Assembly (NCBI RefSeq): GCF_030450055.1
Contig: NZ_CP118480.1
Coordinates: forward strand, 1,143,415-1,207,414
Direction of reading: 5' to 3'
Length of the DNA stretch: 64,000 nucleotides
From: Gallaecimonas kandeliae
GTDB lineage: Bacteria > Pseudomonadota > Gammaproteobacteria > Enterobacterales > Gallaecimonadaceae
Shown: in pieces, positions 9,746 to 18,203 of the stretch
How the letters are laid out: every line of letters starts with the position of its first letter
Numbering within the stretch: position 1 is the first letter of the stretch
Program-made: the position numbers and the translations under genes
The notes under the pieces: generated by a model
The model's database searches: none
What the model was told of the DNA's origin: nothing
The model's input: the letters and a program-made list of their open reading frames with translations, nothing else

Positions 9746-10564
9746 ATGGCACTATTTGTGAACACCAACGTGGCCTCACTGAACTCGCAACGAGTGATGT
9801 CACGTTCAACCGATGAACTGCAAACCAGCTACGAACGCCTGTCTTCCGGCCTGCGCATCAACAGCGCCAAAGACGACGCCGCTGGCCTGCAGATCTCCAG
9901 CCGTCTGACGGCCCAGATCAACGGCCTCAACCAGGCTGTCCGCAACGCCAACGACGGCATTTCCCTGGCACAGACCGCCGAAGGGGCGCTGGACGAGTAC
10001 ACCAACATACTGCAGCGGATGCGGACCCTGGCGGTTCAGGCCTCCAACGGCTCCAATAGCACCGCCGACAGTACGGCGCTGAGCCAGGAATACGGTCAGC
10101 TCTCAGACGAACTGGACCGTATCTCCAGCCAAACCCAGTTTGCCGGTGTGAACTTGCTGGACGGCAGTTATTCTGCCAACTTCCAGATCGGTGCCAACGT
10201 CTCCCAGACCATCAGCATCTCCATCACCCAGAGCTTCGGTCACACCGGTGTCGGCCTGGGGACTTCCATCGCCAACTTCGACGCGGCCCAGAGCCAGCTG
10301 GCGGCCATCGACAGCGCCCTGAACGTCGTCAACACCACCAGGGCGAACCTGGGTGCCACTCAGAACCGCTTCAGTTCGGTGATCCGTTCACAGACCAACA
10401 CTTCCCAGAACTTGAGCGCTTCCCGGTCACGTATCCAAGATGCGGACTACGCCGCCGAAACTGCTATGCTGGCCAAGAACACAGTGCTGCAACAAGCCGC
10501 CAGTTCCATGCTGAGCCAGGCTAATCAGCAGCCGCAAATGGCACTTTCCTTGCTCAAAGGTTAA
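9746..10564 (+). CDS. flagellin 1 (sigma-54-driven)
   Basis: This flagellin is a filament subunit exported through the flagellar channel. The 272-residue product has the conserved D0/D1 N-terminus ([37 protein letters not shown]) and C-terminus ([20 protein letters not shown]), joined by only a short centre. It therefore lacks the D2/D3 surface domains, as in Shewanella flagellins. It contains no cysteine. ATG 9746 is chosen over TTG 9731 because AAGGAGAGG sits just upstream and MALFVNTN is the family start. It is highly similar to flagellin 2 downstream. Its own sigma-54 promoter suggests the role of Vibrio FlaA, the essential core flagellin. Confidence 0.96.
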   Translation: MALFVNTNVASLNSQRVMSRSTDELQTSYERLSSGLRINSAKDDAAGLQISSRLTAQINGLNQAVRNANDGISLAQTAEGALDEYTNILQRMRTLAVQASNGSNSTADSTALSQEYGQLSDELDRISSQTQFAGVNLLDGSYSANFQIGANVSQTISISITQSFGHTGVGLGTSIANFDAAQSQLAAIDSALNVVNTTRANLGATQNRFSSVIRSQTNTSQNLSASRSRIQDADYAAETAMLAKNTVLQQAASSMLSQANQQPQMALSLLKG

Positions 10565-10581
10565 GTCTAACCATTTGAAAC

Positions 10582-10610
10582 AAACCGCCTTTTGGCGGTT
10601 TTGTTTTTTT
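10582..10610 (+). terminator. rho-independent terminator after flagellin 1
   Basis: AAACCGCC (10582-10589) pairs with GGCGGTTT (10594-10601) around a TTTT loop, followed by a T-rich run. It separates the two flagellin genes. Confidence 0.92.
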
Positions 10611-10636
10611 CTGAGTTTTTTATAACTAAACGTTCT

Positions 10637-10663
10637 AAAAGTTTCTTGCGGCGACGACGATAC
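10637..10663 (+). promoter_or_regulatory. sigma-28 (FliA) promoter of flagellin gene 2
   Basis: AAAAGTTT (10637-10644), an 11-base spacer and GACGATAC (10656-10663) match TAAAGTTT-N11-GCCGATAA at 13 of 16 positions with exact spacing. The start of transcription would be near 10669, leaving a leader of about 80 bases. Confidence 0.82.
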
Positions 10664-10750
10664 AGGAGGTGAACAAAATGTGTCGGGCCGGTGAGCCAGG
10701 GCAAAAGCCAAGTCACTACGCCTATCTTGAATTACCGAGGAGACTTAACC

Positions 10751-11566
10751 ATGGCTCTGTTCGTTAACAGCAATATCTCATCCCTGAACTCACAGCGCGT
10801 AATGGCTCGTTCCACTGACGAGCTGAGCACCAGCTACGAGCGTCTGTCCTCAGGCCTGCGCATCAACAGCGCCAAGGACGACGCCGCCGGTCTGCAGATC
10901 TCCAGCCGTCTGACCGCTCAGATCAACGGTCTGAACCAGGGTGTACGTAACGCCAACGACGGTATCTCTCTGGCCCAGACCGCTGAAGGCGCCCTGGATG
11001 AGTATACCAACATCCTGCAGCGGATGCGGACCCTGGCTGTGCAGGCCTCCAACGGCTCCAACAGCACCGCTGACAGTACAGCACTGAGCAACGAATATGG
11101 CCAGCTGTCCACCGAATTGGACCGTATCTCCGGCCAGACCCAGTTCGCCGGTGTGAACCTGCTGGACGGTAGCTATTCTGCCAACTTCCAGATCGGTGCC
11201 AACGTCTCCCAGACCATCTCCATCTCCATCACCCAGAGCTTCGGCCACTCCGGTGTGGGCCTGGGTACCGGCATTGCCAACTTTGATGCCGCTCAGAGCC
11301 AGATCGCCGCTGTGGACTGTGCACTGAACATCGTCAACACCAACAGGGCTACCCTGGGTGCCACCCAGAACCGCTTCAGCTCGGTGATCCGTTCACAGAC
11401 CAACACTTCCCAGAACCTGAGCGCTTCCCGTTCACGTATCCAGGATGCTGACTACGCGGCAGAAACTGCTACTCTGGCTCGTAACAGCGTGCTGCAACAG
11501 GCCGCCAGCTCCATGCTGAGCCAAGCCAACCAGCAGCCTCAGATCGCCCTGTCCCTGCTGCGTTAA
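10751..11566 (+). CDS. flagellin 2 (sigma-28-driven)
   Basis: This is the second filament subunit, 271 residues, with the same D0/D1-only build as flagellin 1 and near-identical termini ([37 protein letters not shown]). The ATG follows GAGGAG. Residue 190 is a cysteine (TGT 11318-11320, in AAVDCALN) where flagellin 1 has serine; flagellins almost never carry cysteine. Long identical DNA blocks with flagellin 1 (for example 36 bases at 10376-10411 and 11381-11416) point to a recent duplication or gene conversion. Its FliA-type promoter implies late expression. Confidence 0.95.
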   Translation: MALFVNSNISSLNSQRVMARSTDELSTSYERLSSGLRINSAKDDAAGLQISSRLTAQINGLNQGVRNANDGISLAQTAEGALDEYTNILQRMRTLAVQASNGSNSTADSTALSNEYGQLSTELDRISGQTQFAGVNLLDGSYSANFQIGANVSQTISISITQSFGHSGVGLGTGIANFDAAQSQIAAVDCALNIVNTNRATLGATQNRFSSVIRSQTNTSQNLSASRSRIQDADYAAETATLARNSVLQQAASSMLSQANQQPQIALSLLR

Positions 11567-11586
11567 TTCGTGACGTAAGCTGAATA

Positions 11587-11617
11587 AAGGATGGTGCCTT
11601 CTGGTACCATCCTTTTG
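11587..11617 (+). terminator. terminator after flagellin 2
   Basis: AAGGATGGTGCC (11587-11598) pairs with GGTACCATCCTT (11603-11614) with one G-T pair, then a short TT run. The short T-run suggests partial read-through into flaG. Confidence 0.8.
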
Positions 11618-11639
11618 TGCTTGAGAGGGAGTTAAATTG

Positions 11640-12041
11640 ATGACCAATCTCACTAGCATCACGCCGGTCGCCCCACAGGATACCCCCAAGGCTCCGGCGC
11701 TTTCAGGCGATGGCCTGCCGGTTCAGCCGCAGCTGCAACCGCAGACGAAGGACAAGGGCAACGCCCAGGCGCAAGCTAACCCGTCACAAAAGGATCAGGG
11801 GAAGACTGTGTCCGAAGCGGTGCAAACCCTTGCCGATTTCGTGAACTTCCGTAACTACAACTTGAACTTCTCAGTGGATGAATCCTCGGGAGCCATGGTT
11901 GTCAAAGTGATTGACTCCGAGACCAAGGATGTCATTCGCCAGATCCCGGCCGAGGAAGTCCTGAAAACCGCAGAGAAGATCAAGGAACTGCAAGACGAGT
12001 TAGGCCAGAAGATCGGCATATTTCTTGATAAGAAGGCCTGA
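11640..12041 (+). CDS. flaG: FlaG family protein
   Basis: FlaG family members affect filament length and sit between flagellin and fliD genes in polar systems. The 133-residue product has a disordered Pro/Gln/Lys-rich N-terminal half and the conserved C-terminal domain (LNFSVDESSGAMVVKVID; VIRQIPAEEVLK). ATG 11640 is preferred to TTG 11637; GAGAGGGAG lies upstream. No separate promoter is visible between it and the flagellin 2 terminator, so it may depend on read-through. Confidence 0.93.
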   Translation: MTNLTSITPVAPQDTPKAPALSGDGLPVQPQLQPQTKDKGNAQAQANPSQKDQGKTVSEAVQTLADFVNFRNYNLNFSVDESSGAMVVKVIDSETKDVIRQIPAEEVLKTAEKIKELQDELGQKIGIFLDKKA

Positions 12042-12067
12042 GCGGTCGAAAAGAAGGAGGCCAGGTA

Positions 12068-13444
12068 ATGACTACGATCACCAACGCAGGTATAGGCTCG
12101 GGCCTTAACCTGGAAAGTATCATCCAAGTCTACGTCAATGCGGAACAGGCGCCCCAGGAGGCCATCCTTAACAACAAGGAGGCTGATACCAATACCGAAT
12201 TGTCCGGCATCGGTAAACTGAAGTCCGCCTTGGCCAGCTTCCAGGCGACGGTGAAGAAGCTCGCCGACCTCAAGTCTTTCGACCAGTCTTCCGTCAATAT
12301 CAGCGGCCCTGACACCGGTGCTTTCTCGGTCACGACCAGCAATGCCAGCAACGGCAGCTTCCAGGTAGAGGTTCAGCAGTTGGCCCAGGGGAGCCGATTG
12401 GACTCCACCAATTTCGCCAGTTCCTCCACCACCTTCGGTACCGGCGGTACTCTGAGTTTCGCTGTGGGCAGCAACAGTGTCGATGTGGCGGTCACGTCGA
12501 CCGACACCCTGGCCGACATCCGCGACAAGATCAATTCCGCGACAGGCAGCATCGGGGTCACTGCCAACATCATCAACAGCGATGCTGGCTCTCAGCTGGT
12601 ACTGTCCTCTGCCACCACCGGCAGTGCCAATCAATTGACGGTGACCTCCAGTGGCGACGCCAGTTTGGCGGATCTGTCCACCAACCTGACGACGGCACAG
12701 GCTGCCCAGAACGGTCAGATCACCGTCAATGGCGCTGTGATCACCAACTCCACCAATACCTACGAGAATGCCATCCAGGGCGTCACCATTACGGCTACCA
12801 AGCAGACTACCGGTGCCAATACCCTGGATATCAGCCGCGACACCGGCGCCGTGACCGATCTGGTCAAGGAATTCGTCGACGGCTACAACAGCCTCAAGGA
12901 CACCCTCAATAGCGTTGGTGATCCGAAGAACGGTGAGCTGGCTTTCGACCCCCTGGTTCGCCAGTTGGGCTCCCAGGTGCAGGGGCTGCTGGGGGGCGTT
13001 GTCAGCGGCCAGCCCGACAGCCTGAACAACCTCTACCAGGCCGGTGTCACTTTTAGTAACGATGGCCACCTGGAGATCCTCTCCTATGGTCTTGGCAGCG
13101 GCCCCTCCGGGGAAAAGCGCCTGAGCGACGCCATCAACAACAACATCTCCCAACTTGGCCAGCTTTTTGCAGGTTCGAATGGTCTTGCCACGACGCTTGA
13201 CGGCGTGTTGACTACCTATACTGAATCCAATGGCGCTATTGACCAGCGGCAGACGTCCTTGAACGACACCCTGGCCAACATCAGCACACAGCGCGATGAC
13301 TTGACTCAACGGATGGCTGACCTTGAGCAGACCCTGAGAGAGAAGTTCAACGGCCTGGATCAGGTAGTGGCCCAATACAAGTCAACCGGGGACTATTTGA
13401 CCAGCGCGCTCAAGTCCTTACCGTCGGTGTCCAGCAGCGGTTAA
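12068..13444 (+). CDS. fliD: flagellar filament cap protein FliD (HAP2)
   Basis: FliD is the pentameric cap that folds flagellin at the filament tip. The 458-residue product starts with ITNAGIGSGLNLESIIQ, the typical FliD N-terminus, and ends with the coiled-coil C-terminal region (LTQRMADLEQTLREKFNGLD). AGAAGGAGG precedes the ATG. It is followed by fliS after 30 bases, the usual order, since FliS and FliT chaperone the filament proteins. Confidence 0.96.
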   Translation: MTTITNAGIGSGLNLESIIQVYVNAEQAPQEAILNNKEADTNTELSGIGKLKSALASFQATVKKLADLKSFDQSSVNISGPDTGAFSVTTSNASNGSFQVEVQQLAQGSRLDSTNFASSSTTFGTGGTLSFAVGSNSVDVAVTSTDTLADIRDKINSATGSIGVTANIINSDAGSQLVLSSATTGSANQLTVTSSGDASLADLSTNLTTAQAAQNGQITVNGAVITNSTNTYENAIQGVTITATKQTTGANTLDISRDTGAVTDLVKEFVDGYNSLKDTLNSVGDPKNGELAFDPLVRQLGSQVQGLLGGVVSGQPDSLNNLYQAGVTFSNDGHLEILSYGLGSGPSGEKRLSDAINNNISQLGQLFAGSNGLATTLDGVLTTYTESNGAIDQRQTSLNDTLANISTQRDDLTQRMADLEQTLREKFNGLDQVVAQYKSTGDYLTSALKSLPSVSSSG

Positions 13445-13474
13445 TCAAGCTGACAACGTGAAAGGGGATACCCC

Positions 13475-13897
13475 ATGAGAACGAACATCCGGCAGTACCA
13501 GGGTGCAGACATGGACGCACGTCTGTTGGAGGCCGATCCGCACCAGGTGATCCTGATGCTGATGAATGGCGTCCTGGAGAAGATGGCGGTCGCCAAAGGA
13601 TGTATTGAGCGCAATGATATCCAGGGCAAGTCCAAGGCCATCAACAGCGCCGTCTCCCTGATCAGCGGCCTGCAGGGGGTGTTGGACTTCGACAGCGAGC
13701 CTGAGGTTTCCCAAGTCTTCTCCAACTTCTACGATCTGATGTCCCGAAAACTCCTTGAAGCCAGCGCTTCCCGTGAGATTGCGGCCTTCGACGAATTGAC
13801 TGAACTCTTCACTCCCTTGCGAAATGCCTGGCGTGACATGCCCCAGGAGCACAAGCAAGAGGGACTGGAAAAGCTGCGTCAGAAAGCCTCTTCCTGA
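13475..13897 (+). CDS. fliS: flagellin export chaperone FliS
   Basis: FliS binds the disordered C-terminus of flagellin in the cytoplasm and delivers it to FlhA. The 140-residue product is all-helical in character and has the family motifs YQGADMDARLLEADPHQVIL and KSKAINSAVSLISGLQGVLD. An AAAGGGG site precedes the ATG. The fliT-like gene begins three bases after its stop. Confidence 0.94.
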   Translation: MRTNIRQYQGADMDARLLEADPHQVILMLMNGVLEKMAVAKGCIERNDIQGKSKAINSAVSLISGLQGVLDFDSEPEVSQVFSNFYDLMSRKLLEASASREIAAFDELTELFTPLRNAWRDMPQEHKQEGLEKLRQKASS

Positions 13898-13899
13898 CC

Positions 13900-14223
13900 A
13901 TGGCGGCTTTCGACGCCCTGCATTCCGAGATCTGCACCCTGGAAACGCTGTTGTCAGCCAGTTTCCAGGGTGAGCAGTGGCAGCAGCATTCCGAGCTGCT
14001 GGCAAAAAGACAATCACTTCTAGAACAGCTTCACCAGGCGGCACTGACTGAAGACCGCGTGACGGATTTCCGCGTCTTGGCCGAGCGCTTGCTGGCTGCC
14101 GATGAGGCCATAGAGCAGGCTCTGAGGCAGGCGAAAGACGCCGTCGAGGTCCAACTGCAAAGGCAGAGCCGCAGTTCCAAGGCGATCAAGAAGTACATGA
14201 AAAATCTGACGCAGTTTAGATGA
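13900..14223 (+). CDS. FliT-like flagellar chaperone (putative)
   Basis: This 107-residue, highly charged, fully helical small protein is placed directly after fliS, where fliT-like genes (export chaperone for FliD) sit in polar flagellar clusters. Primary sequence identity to FliT is not obvious by eye, so the call rests on size, heptad-like leucines and position. It ends 12 bases before the first maf gene, so fliD, fliS, this gene and maf probably share one transcript. Confidence 0.6.
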   Translation: MAAFDALHSEICTLETLLSASFQGEQWQQHSELLAKRQSLLEQLHQAALTEDRVTDFRVLAERLLAADEAIEQALRQAKDAVEVQLQRQSRSSKAIKKYMKNLTQFR

Positions 14224-14235
14224 ACAGGGTGGAAC

Positions 14236-16404
14236 ATGTCCGACACTTTGCCATTGATTGAAGAGACGATCCGCGACCTGGAAGAGAAAATCAGCCATCT
14301 CAAGGGGATTGTCGACAGGCAGCAGGAGAATTCGACCAGCTACGAGAAGGTCGCCGACAGGCTCTGCCTGCTTGGCTGTGACGACGACTACCTGCTGGGC
14401 CATTACCATCGCAACATGGCCATCCTTGAACACTATTTCCCCGATGTTCACCAGGCGATGTTGGATTACCAGCCTGTTCGTTACCATATCGACATCGTCG
14501 ACGGCCTGCCCAACCTTAGGGATATCGAGTCCGGGGCCCTGGTCTATCCCCAGGCGGCCTTCACCACAGCCCTGTGCCAGTACGAGGAGTATTGCCTCGC
14601 CCCCAAACTGTCCAGCTCGCGGATCCAGTACACCGACGAAAACCCCATGGGCTTCATGCATGTGGAGTTTCTGAACCAGTTGGTGACCGCCTCCGACAAG
14701 TTCGTCGACGACAATGTCGGCGGTGAACGCCTGCCCAAGGATATCGGCATGTTGCTGATCTTCGGCATGGGGTTGGGCTTTCACGTGGAGTTGTTCGCCA
14801 CCAACCACGACATCCACCACCTCTATATCATCGAGCCGGATCTGGACATCTTCTATGCCAGCCTCTTCACCACTGCCTGGTTCCATATACTGCCGCTGAT
14901 CGATGCCCGGGGCGGAACGCTGCAGCTCAACCTGGGGATAGAGGCCGAAGAGTTCTTCGAAGCCCATCTCAACGACAGCACCATCCGGGGTCGCTACAAC
15001 ATCATCTCCACCTATGGCTTTGTCCATTACCAGACCAAGGCCATCGCCGAACTGCTGGAACATTACAAGCACCGCTATTACGAGTTGAGCATGGGCTGGG
15101 GCTTTTATGATGACGCCGTCATGTCCATAGCCCACCAGGGACACAACCTCCACGGCGACATTCCTTTCGTCAAGATAGCCGGTAAGACCGATGGCAAGCT
15201 CAGGAACGTCCCTGTGTTCATCTGCGGTAACGGTCCTTCCCTGGACCGCCATGCCGACTTCATCCGCCAGCATCAGGACAAGGCCATCGTCATCTCCTGC
15301 GGTACCTCTCTGCGCGCCCTGAAAAAGTACGGCATCAAGCCGGACTTCCACTGCGAGCAGGAAAGGACCTATCCCATCGCCGGCCTGCTGGATGATATCA
15401 AGGACCCGGAGTTCCTGCGGGAGCGCGTCCTGCTGGCCCCCGGCACAGTGCATCCCGAGGTGTTCAAGAAGTTCCGCAAGGCGATAATGGCGCCCAAGCA
15501 CGGCGAGCCGGCTACCGATGCCCTGGAGAGCATTCCTGGCTTCACCGATCGGTTCGAGGCCGCCCTGCATATCAACCCGACGGTGGCCAATACCGCCGTA
15601 TACATGGCCCATGCCCTGGGTTTCAGGACCCTCTACCTGTTCGGTGTCGACCTTGGCCACCAGCGCTCAGGCAACCACCACTCGGTGCACAGCGTCTATT
15701 ACAAGGCCAACGGCGACGACCGCGGTATCTACCAGGAGACCGACGACTACGTGGTGCCGGGGAACTTCGGCGGCGAGGTGATCACCAACGCCTTTTTCAA
15801 CCTGTCGCGCATCTGTATCGAACGGCTGCTCAAGCGCCGCCCGGAGTTGATGTGCTTCAACCTCGGCGAGGGGGCCTTGATCCGCGGCGCCATCCCTTGC
15901 CATCAAGAGGATGTGCTGCTGGCTGACAACCTCGACAAGGCCGGAGTGTTGGATTTTGCTGCTAGCTTCAACGTCGATGGCGAGGGCGCGCGGCGCTTCG
16001 AAAAGCCCTACTGGGAGTACCTGTCTCCGCAATGGGTGGAGCCCCTGTGCGAGGCCTTGTTGGCTATCCTCGAGCCAGACGTGACGAGCCGCAGGGCCGG
16101 CTCGCTGCAGATGGAAAGCGTGATGGAGCGCCTGCGGGACGAGATCCGCGCCGGGCGCCCCTATCTGAACTCGCTGTTCGAAGGCAGCATGCTCTACTAC
16201 CATGCGGTGCTGGTGCGGGTGCTCTACACGCCCACCGAGGATCAGCGCTGCGTGGCCGCCTATAACGAACTCAAGCAGATCTACCTGGACTATATTAGGG
16301 CCATTCCCGGCCACTACAAGGCCCATTACCAGCGTCCCAACAGCCTGTCACTGGAGGAGGGATATAACGACTGGCTGGTGACCGACGAAGGGGAAGCCTC
16401 CTGA
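14236..16404 (+). CDS. maf: motility accessory factor (Maf) flagellin glycosyltransferase, long form
   Basis: Maf proteins (DUF115/MAF_flag10) transfer nonulosonic acids such as pseudaminic acid to flagellin. The 722-residue product has an N-terminal Maf flanking region (with FGMGLGFHVELF and IEPDLDIF near residues 176-215) and the central DUF115 domain starting at VPVFICGNGPSLDRH (GNGPS at residues 331-335), followed by FGVDLGHQ near residue 471. The size is usual for Maf. It lies directly behind fliS and the fliT-like gene, and the sugar operon converges on the same cluster. No defect is visible. Confidence 0.9.
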   Translation: MSDTLPLIEETIRDLEEKISHLKGIVDRQQENSTSYEKVADRLCLLGCDDDYLLGHYHRNMAILEHYFPDVHQAMLDYQPVRYHIDIVDGLPNLRDIESGALVYPQAAFTTALCQYEEYCLAPKLSSSRIQYTDENPMGFMHVEFLNQLVTASDKFVDDNVGGERLPKDIGMLLIFGMGLGFHVELFATNHDIHHLYIIEPDLDIFYASLFTTAWFHILPLIDARGGTLQLNLGIEAEEFFEAHLNDSTIRGRYNIISTYGFVHYQTKAIAELLEHYKHRYYELSMGWGFYDDAVMSIAHQGHNLHGDIPFVKIAGKTDGKLRNVPVFICGNGPSLDRHADFIRQHQDKAIVISCGTSLRALKKYGIKPDFHCEQERTYPIAGLLDDIKDPEFLRERVLLAPGTVHPEVFKKFRKAIMAPKHGEPATDALESIPGFTDRFEAALHINPTVANTAVYMAHALGFRTLYLFGVDLGHQRSGNHHSVHSVYYKANGDDRGIYQETDDYVVPGNFGGEVITNAFFNLSRICIERLLKRRPELMCFNLGEGALIRGAIPCHQEDVLLADNLDKAGVLDFAASFNVDGEGARRFEKPYWEYLSPQWVEPLCEALLAILEPDVTSRRAGSLQMESVMERLRDEIRAGRPYLNSLFEGSMLYYHAVLVRVLYTPTEDQRCVAAYNELKQIYLDYIRAIPGHYKAHYQRPNSLSLEEGYNDWLVTDEGEAS

Positions 16405-16427
16405 GGGGGGCACAGCGAGGATCCGTG

Positions 16428-17111
16428 ATGGCCAATGTGTTTGAGAACCTTTACCAGGCCAAAGGCCTGCAGTCCCAGCGCCGTTATCCCAACGACGCCC
16501 TGATCGGTTTTTTGGCTGGTCGTTTTTTCCGGCTGCCGGCTGCTGAACGTAGCCAGGTGAAGGTGCTGGAGCTGGGCTGTGGCTCTGGCGCCAACCTTTG
16601 GATGGTCGCCCGGGAAGGTTTCGATGCCTACGGCTTGGACTACGCACCCTCCGGTTTGGCCCTTTGTCGCCAGGTGCTCGATGATTGGGGGGTGTCGGCC
16701 AGGTTGGATCAGGGGGACATGACGGCGCTGCCCTATGAAAACGCCAGCTTCGATGCCATCTTCGATGTGGTGTCGATGCAGCACCTGACCCTGGCCCAAC
16801 ACGCCCAGGTCTTGGCGGAAGTAAAGCGCTGCCTCAAGCCCGGCGGCCATTTCTTCTCCTACCATCTGGGCCAGGGTTCCAGCGCCTTCGCCGCCGAGGT
16901 ACCGCGCCTGGATGGGGTGACCCTGACCGAGGTTCCCGCCGGCTATCCCCTGGCGAGCAACGGCCAAACCGCTTTCCTCAGCGCCGACGGGTATGCCCTG
17001 CTGGCGGCACAGGCTGGCCTAGTGGATATCGCCGTTGACAAGGTCGTCCGCAGTTATGGCCAGCAGGCCCAGCAGGTGGAATACCTGGTGCTGACGGCCA
17101 GCAAGGGCTGA
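16428..17111 (+). CDS. class I SAM-dependent methyltransferase
   Basis: This 227-residue protein has the SAM-binding motif I (VLELGCGSGANLW), an acidic motif II (AYGLDYAP) and the post-motif DQGDMTALPYENASFD, as in the methyltransferase 11 family. ATG 16428 is chosen over GTG 16425; GCGAGG is seven bases upstream. The substrate cannot be read from the sequence. Its position between a Maf gene and a FemAB-like gene suggests methylation of the flagellar sugar, since O- or N-methylated nonulosonic acids are known, but this is inference. Confidence 0.85.
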   Translation: MANVFENLYQAKGLQSQRRYPNDALIGFLAGRFFRLPAAERSQVKVLELGCGSGANLWMVAREGFDAYGLDYAPSGLALCRQVLDDWGVSARLDQGDMTALPYENASFDAIFDVVSMQHLTLAQHAQVLAEVKRCLKPGGHFFSYHLGQGSSAFAAEVPRLDGVTLTEVPAGYPLASNGQTAFLSADGYALLAAQAGLVDIAVDKVVRSYGQQAQQVEYLVLTASKG

Positions 17112-17153
17112 CATGCTGTTGTCCAACCCAGAGCCCCGAACCAGGAGGGGACC

Positions 17154-18092
17154 GTGGAACTGATCCCCCTGACCGAGGACCATTGGCCGGCACTGCGGGC
17201 CTGGCCGGCCTGCTCGTCACTCTGGTCGTCGGGGCATCGCCTCTACTATCGCCATTATTTCCAGCGCCCCTTCATCGAACACAGCCAGGCAGTGCTGCAC
17301 CAGGGCCAACTGGCCGGGGTCTTGCTGGCGACAATGGACGACGGCGCCCTTGGCTACTTCGGCGGTAGTGCCCGGTTGCTGTTGGCCCCGGGGTTGGCTC
17401 CTGCCCGGCGTCAAGAGGCTGAGCGGCTGCTGACCAAGGCCTTCCTGATACTGATGGCACAGGCCAGGACAGTGGATTACCAGCAGCCGGCAGCGGATCC
17501 GGATCCCATCGCTACGGCGCTGCTCGATGCCGGCGCCAAGCCCCGGCTGCAGTTCGAACAAGGCATAGTCCTCAGCGACGAAGGGGCGCTCTGGGCCGGG
17601 GTGCGCAAGAGCTACCGCCAGGCCATCCGCTGGGGGCAGCAACACCTGGCGACACGGCTGGTGGATGCGACCAGCCTCGCCGAAGGCGATATGGAGCGCT
17701 TTCGCCTCTTCCACGAGCAAGTCGCCGGGCGCGCCACCCGTTCCAAGCTGTCCTGGCAGGCCCAGCAGCAGCTGATCGCGGCGGATGAGGCCTTTGCCAT
17801 CTTCGCCGACCTCGACGGCCAATTGGTGGCCGCCTCCCTGTTCCTTTGTGGTGCCGCCAGCGCTTACTACGGGGTCGGTGTTTACGACAGGGAACGGTTC
17901 AGCCAGCCCATTTCCCACTATCCTCTGTACCTGGGGCTGCAGCAGGCCATGGCCCGTGGCTGCCAGACCATGGACATGGGGCCCATCGCCTTTGCCGGCG
18001 AAGGTGACGCCAAGCTGGCGCAGATAGGGCTGTTCAAACGCGGCTTCGGCGGAGAGTTGCAGCCTTGGCTTTGCCTGGCACTGGCCCGCTGA
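17154..18092 (+). CDS. FemAB/GNAT-like acyltransferase
   Basis: The 312-residue product resembles FemAB-type double-GNAT proteins. A conserved half contains VRKSYRQAIRWGQQ, then a stretch ending ASLFLCGAASAYYGVG, and the glycine-rich end MGPIAFAGEGDAKLAQIGLFK. It starts with GTG after a strong AGGAGGGG site. FemAB-like enzymes add aminoacyl or acyl groups to amino sugars. Between two maf genes the likely target is the nonulosonic acid on flagellin, which is inference. It could also be only structurally related to GNAT enzymes. Confidence 0.65.
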   Translation: MELIPLTEDHWPALRAWPACSSLWSSGHRLYYRHYFQRPFIEHSQAVLHQGQLAGVLLATMDDGALGYFGGSARLLLAPGLAPARRQEAERLLTKAFLILMAQARTVDYQQPAADPDPIATALLDAGAKPRLQFEQGIVLSDEGALWAGVRKSYRQAIRWGQQHLATRLVDATSLAEGDMERFRLFHEQVAGRATRSKLSWQAQQQLIAADEAFAIFADLDGQLVAASLFLCGAASAYYGVGVYDRERFSQPISHYPLYLGLQQAMARGCQTMDMGPIAFAGEGDAKLAQIGLFKRGFGGELQPWLCLALAR

Positions 18093-18203
18093 GTCGTAAT
18101 GCCCCTTATGCCCGGAAAGATGTTAACTTTGCTCCTGCCTGGACGGGCACCCTGAAGGCGGCCACTGTGCCGCCGGGATCATTTTCGATGCTTGGTGGGA
18201 TCC

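Noticed and set aside
18149-18166. GGCGGC-CACTGT-GCCGCC stem upstream of the second maf gene as a terminator
   Set aside because: It has no following T-run and only a six-base stem, so neither termination nor a riboswitch can be supported.
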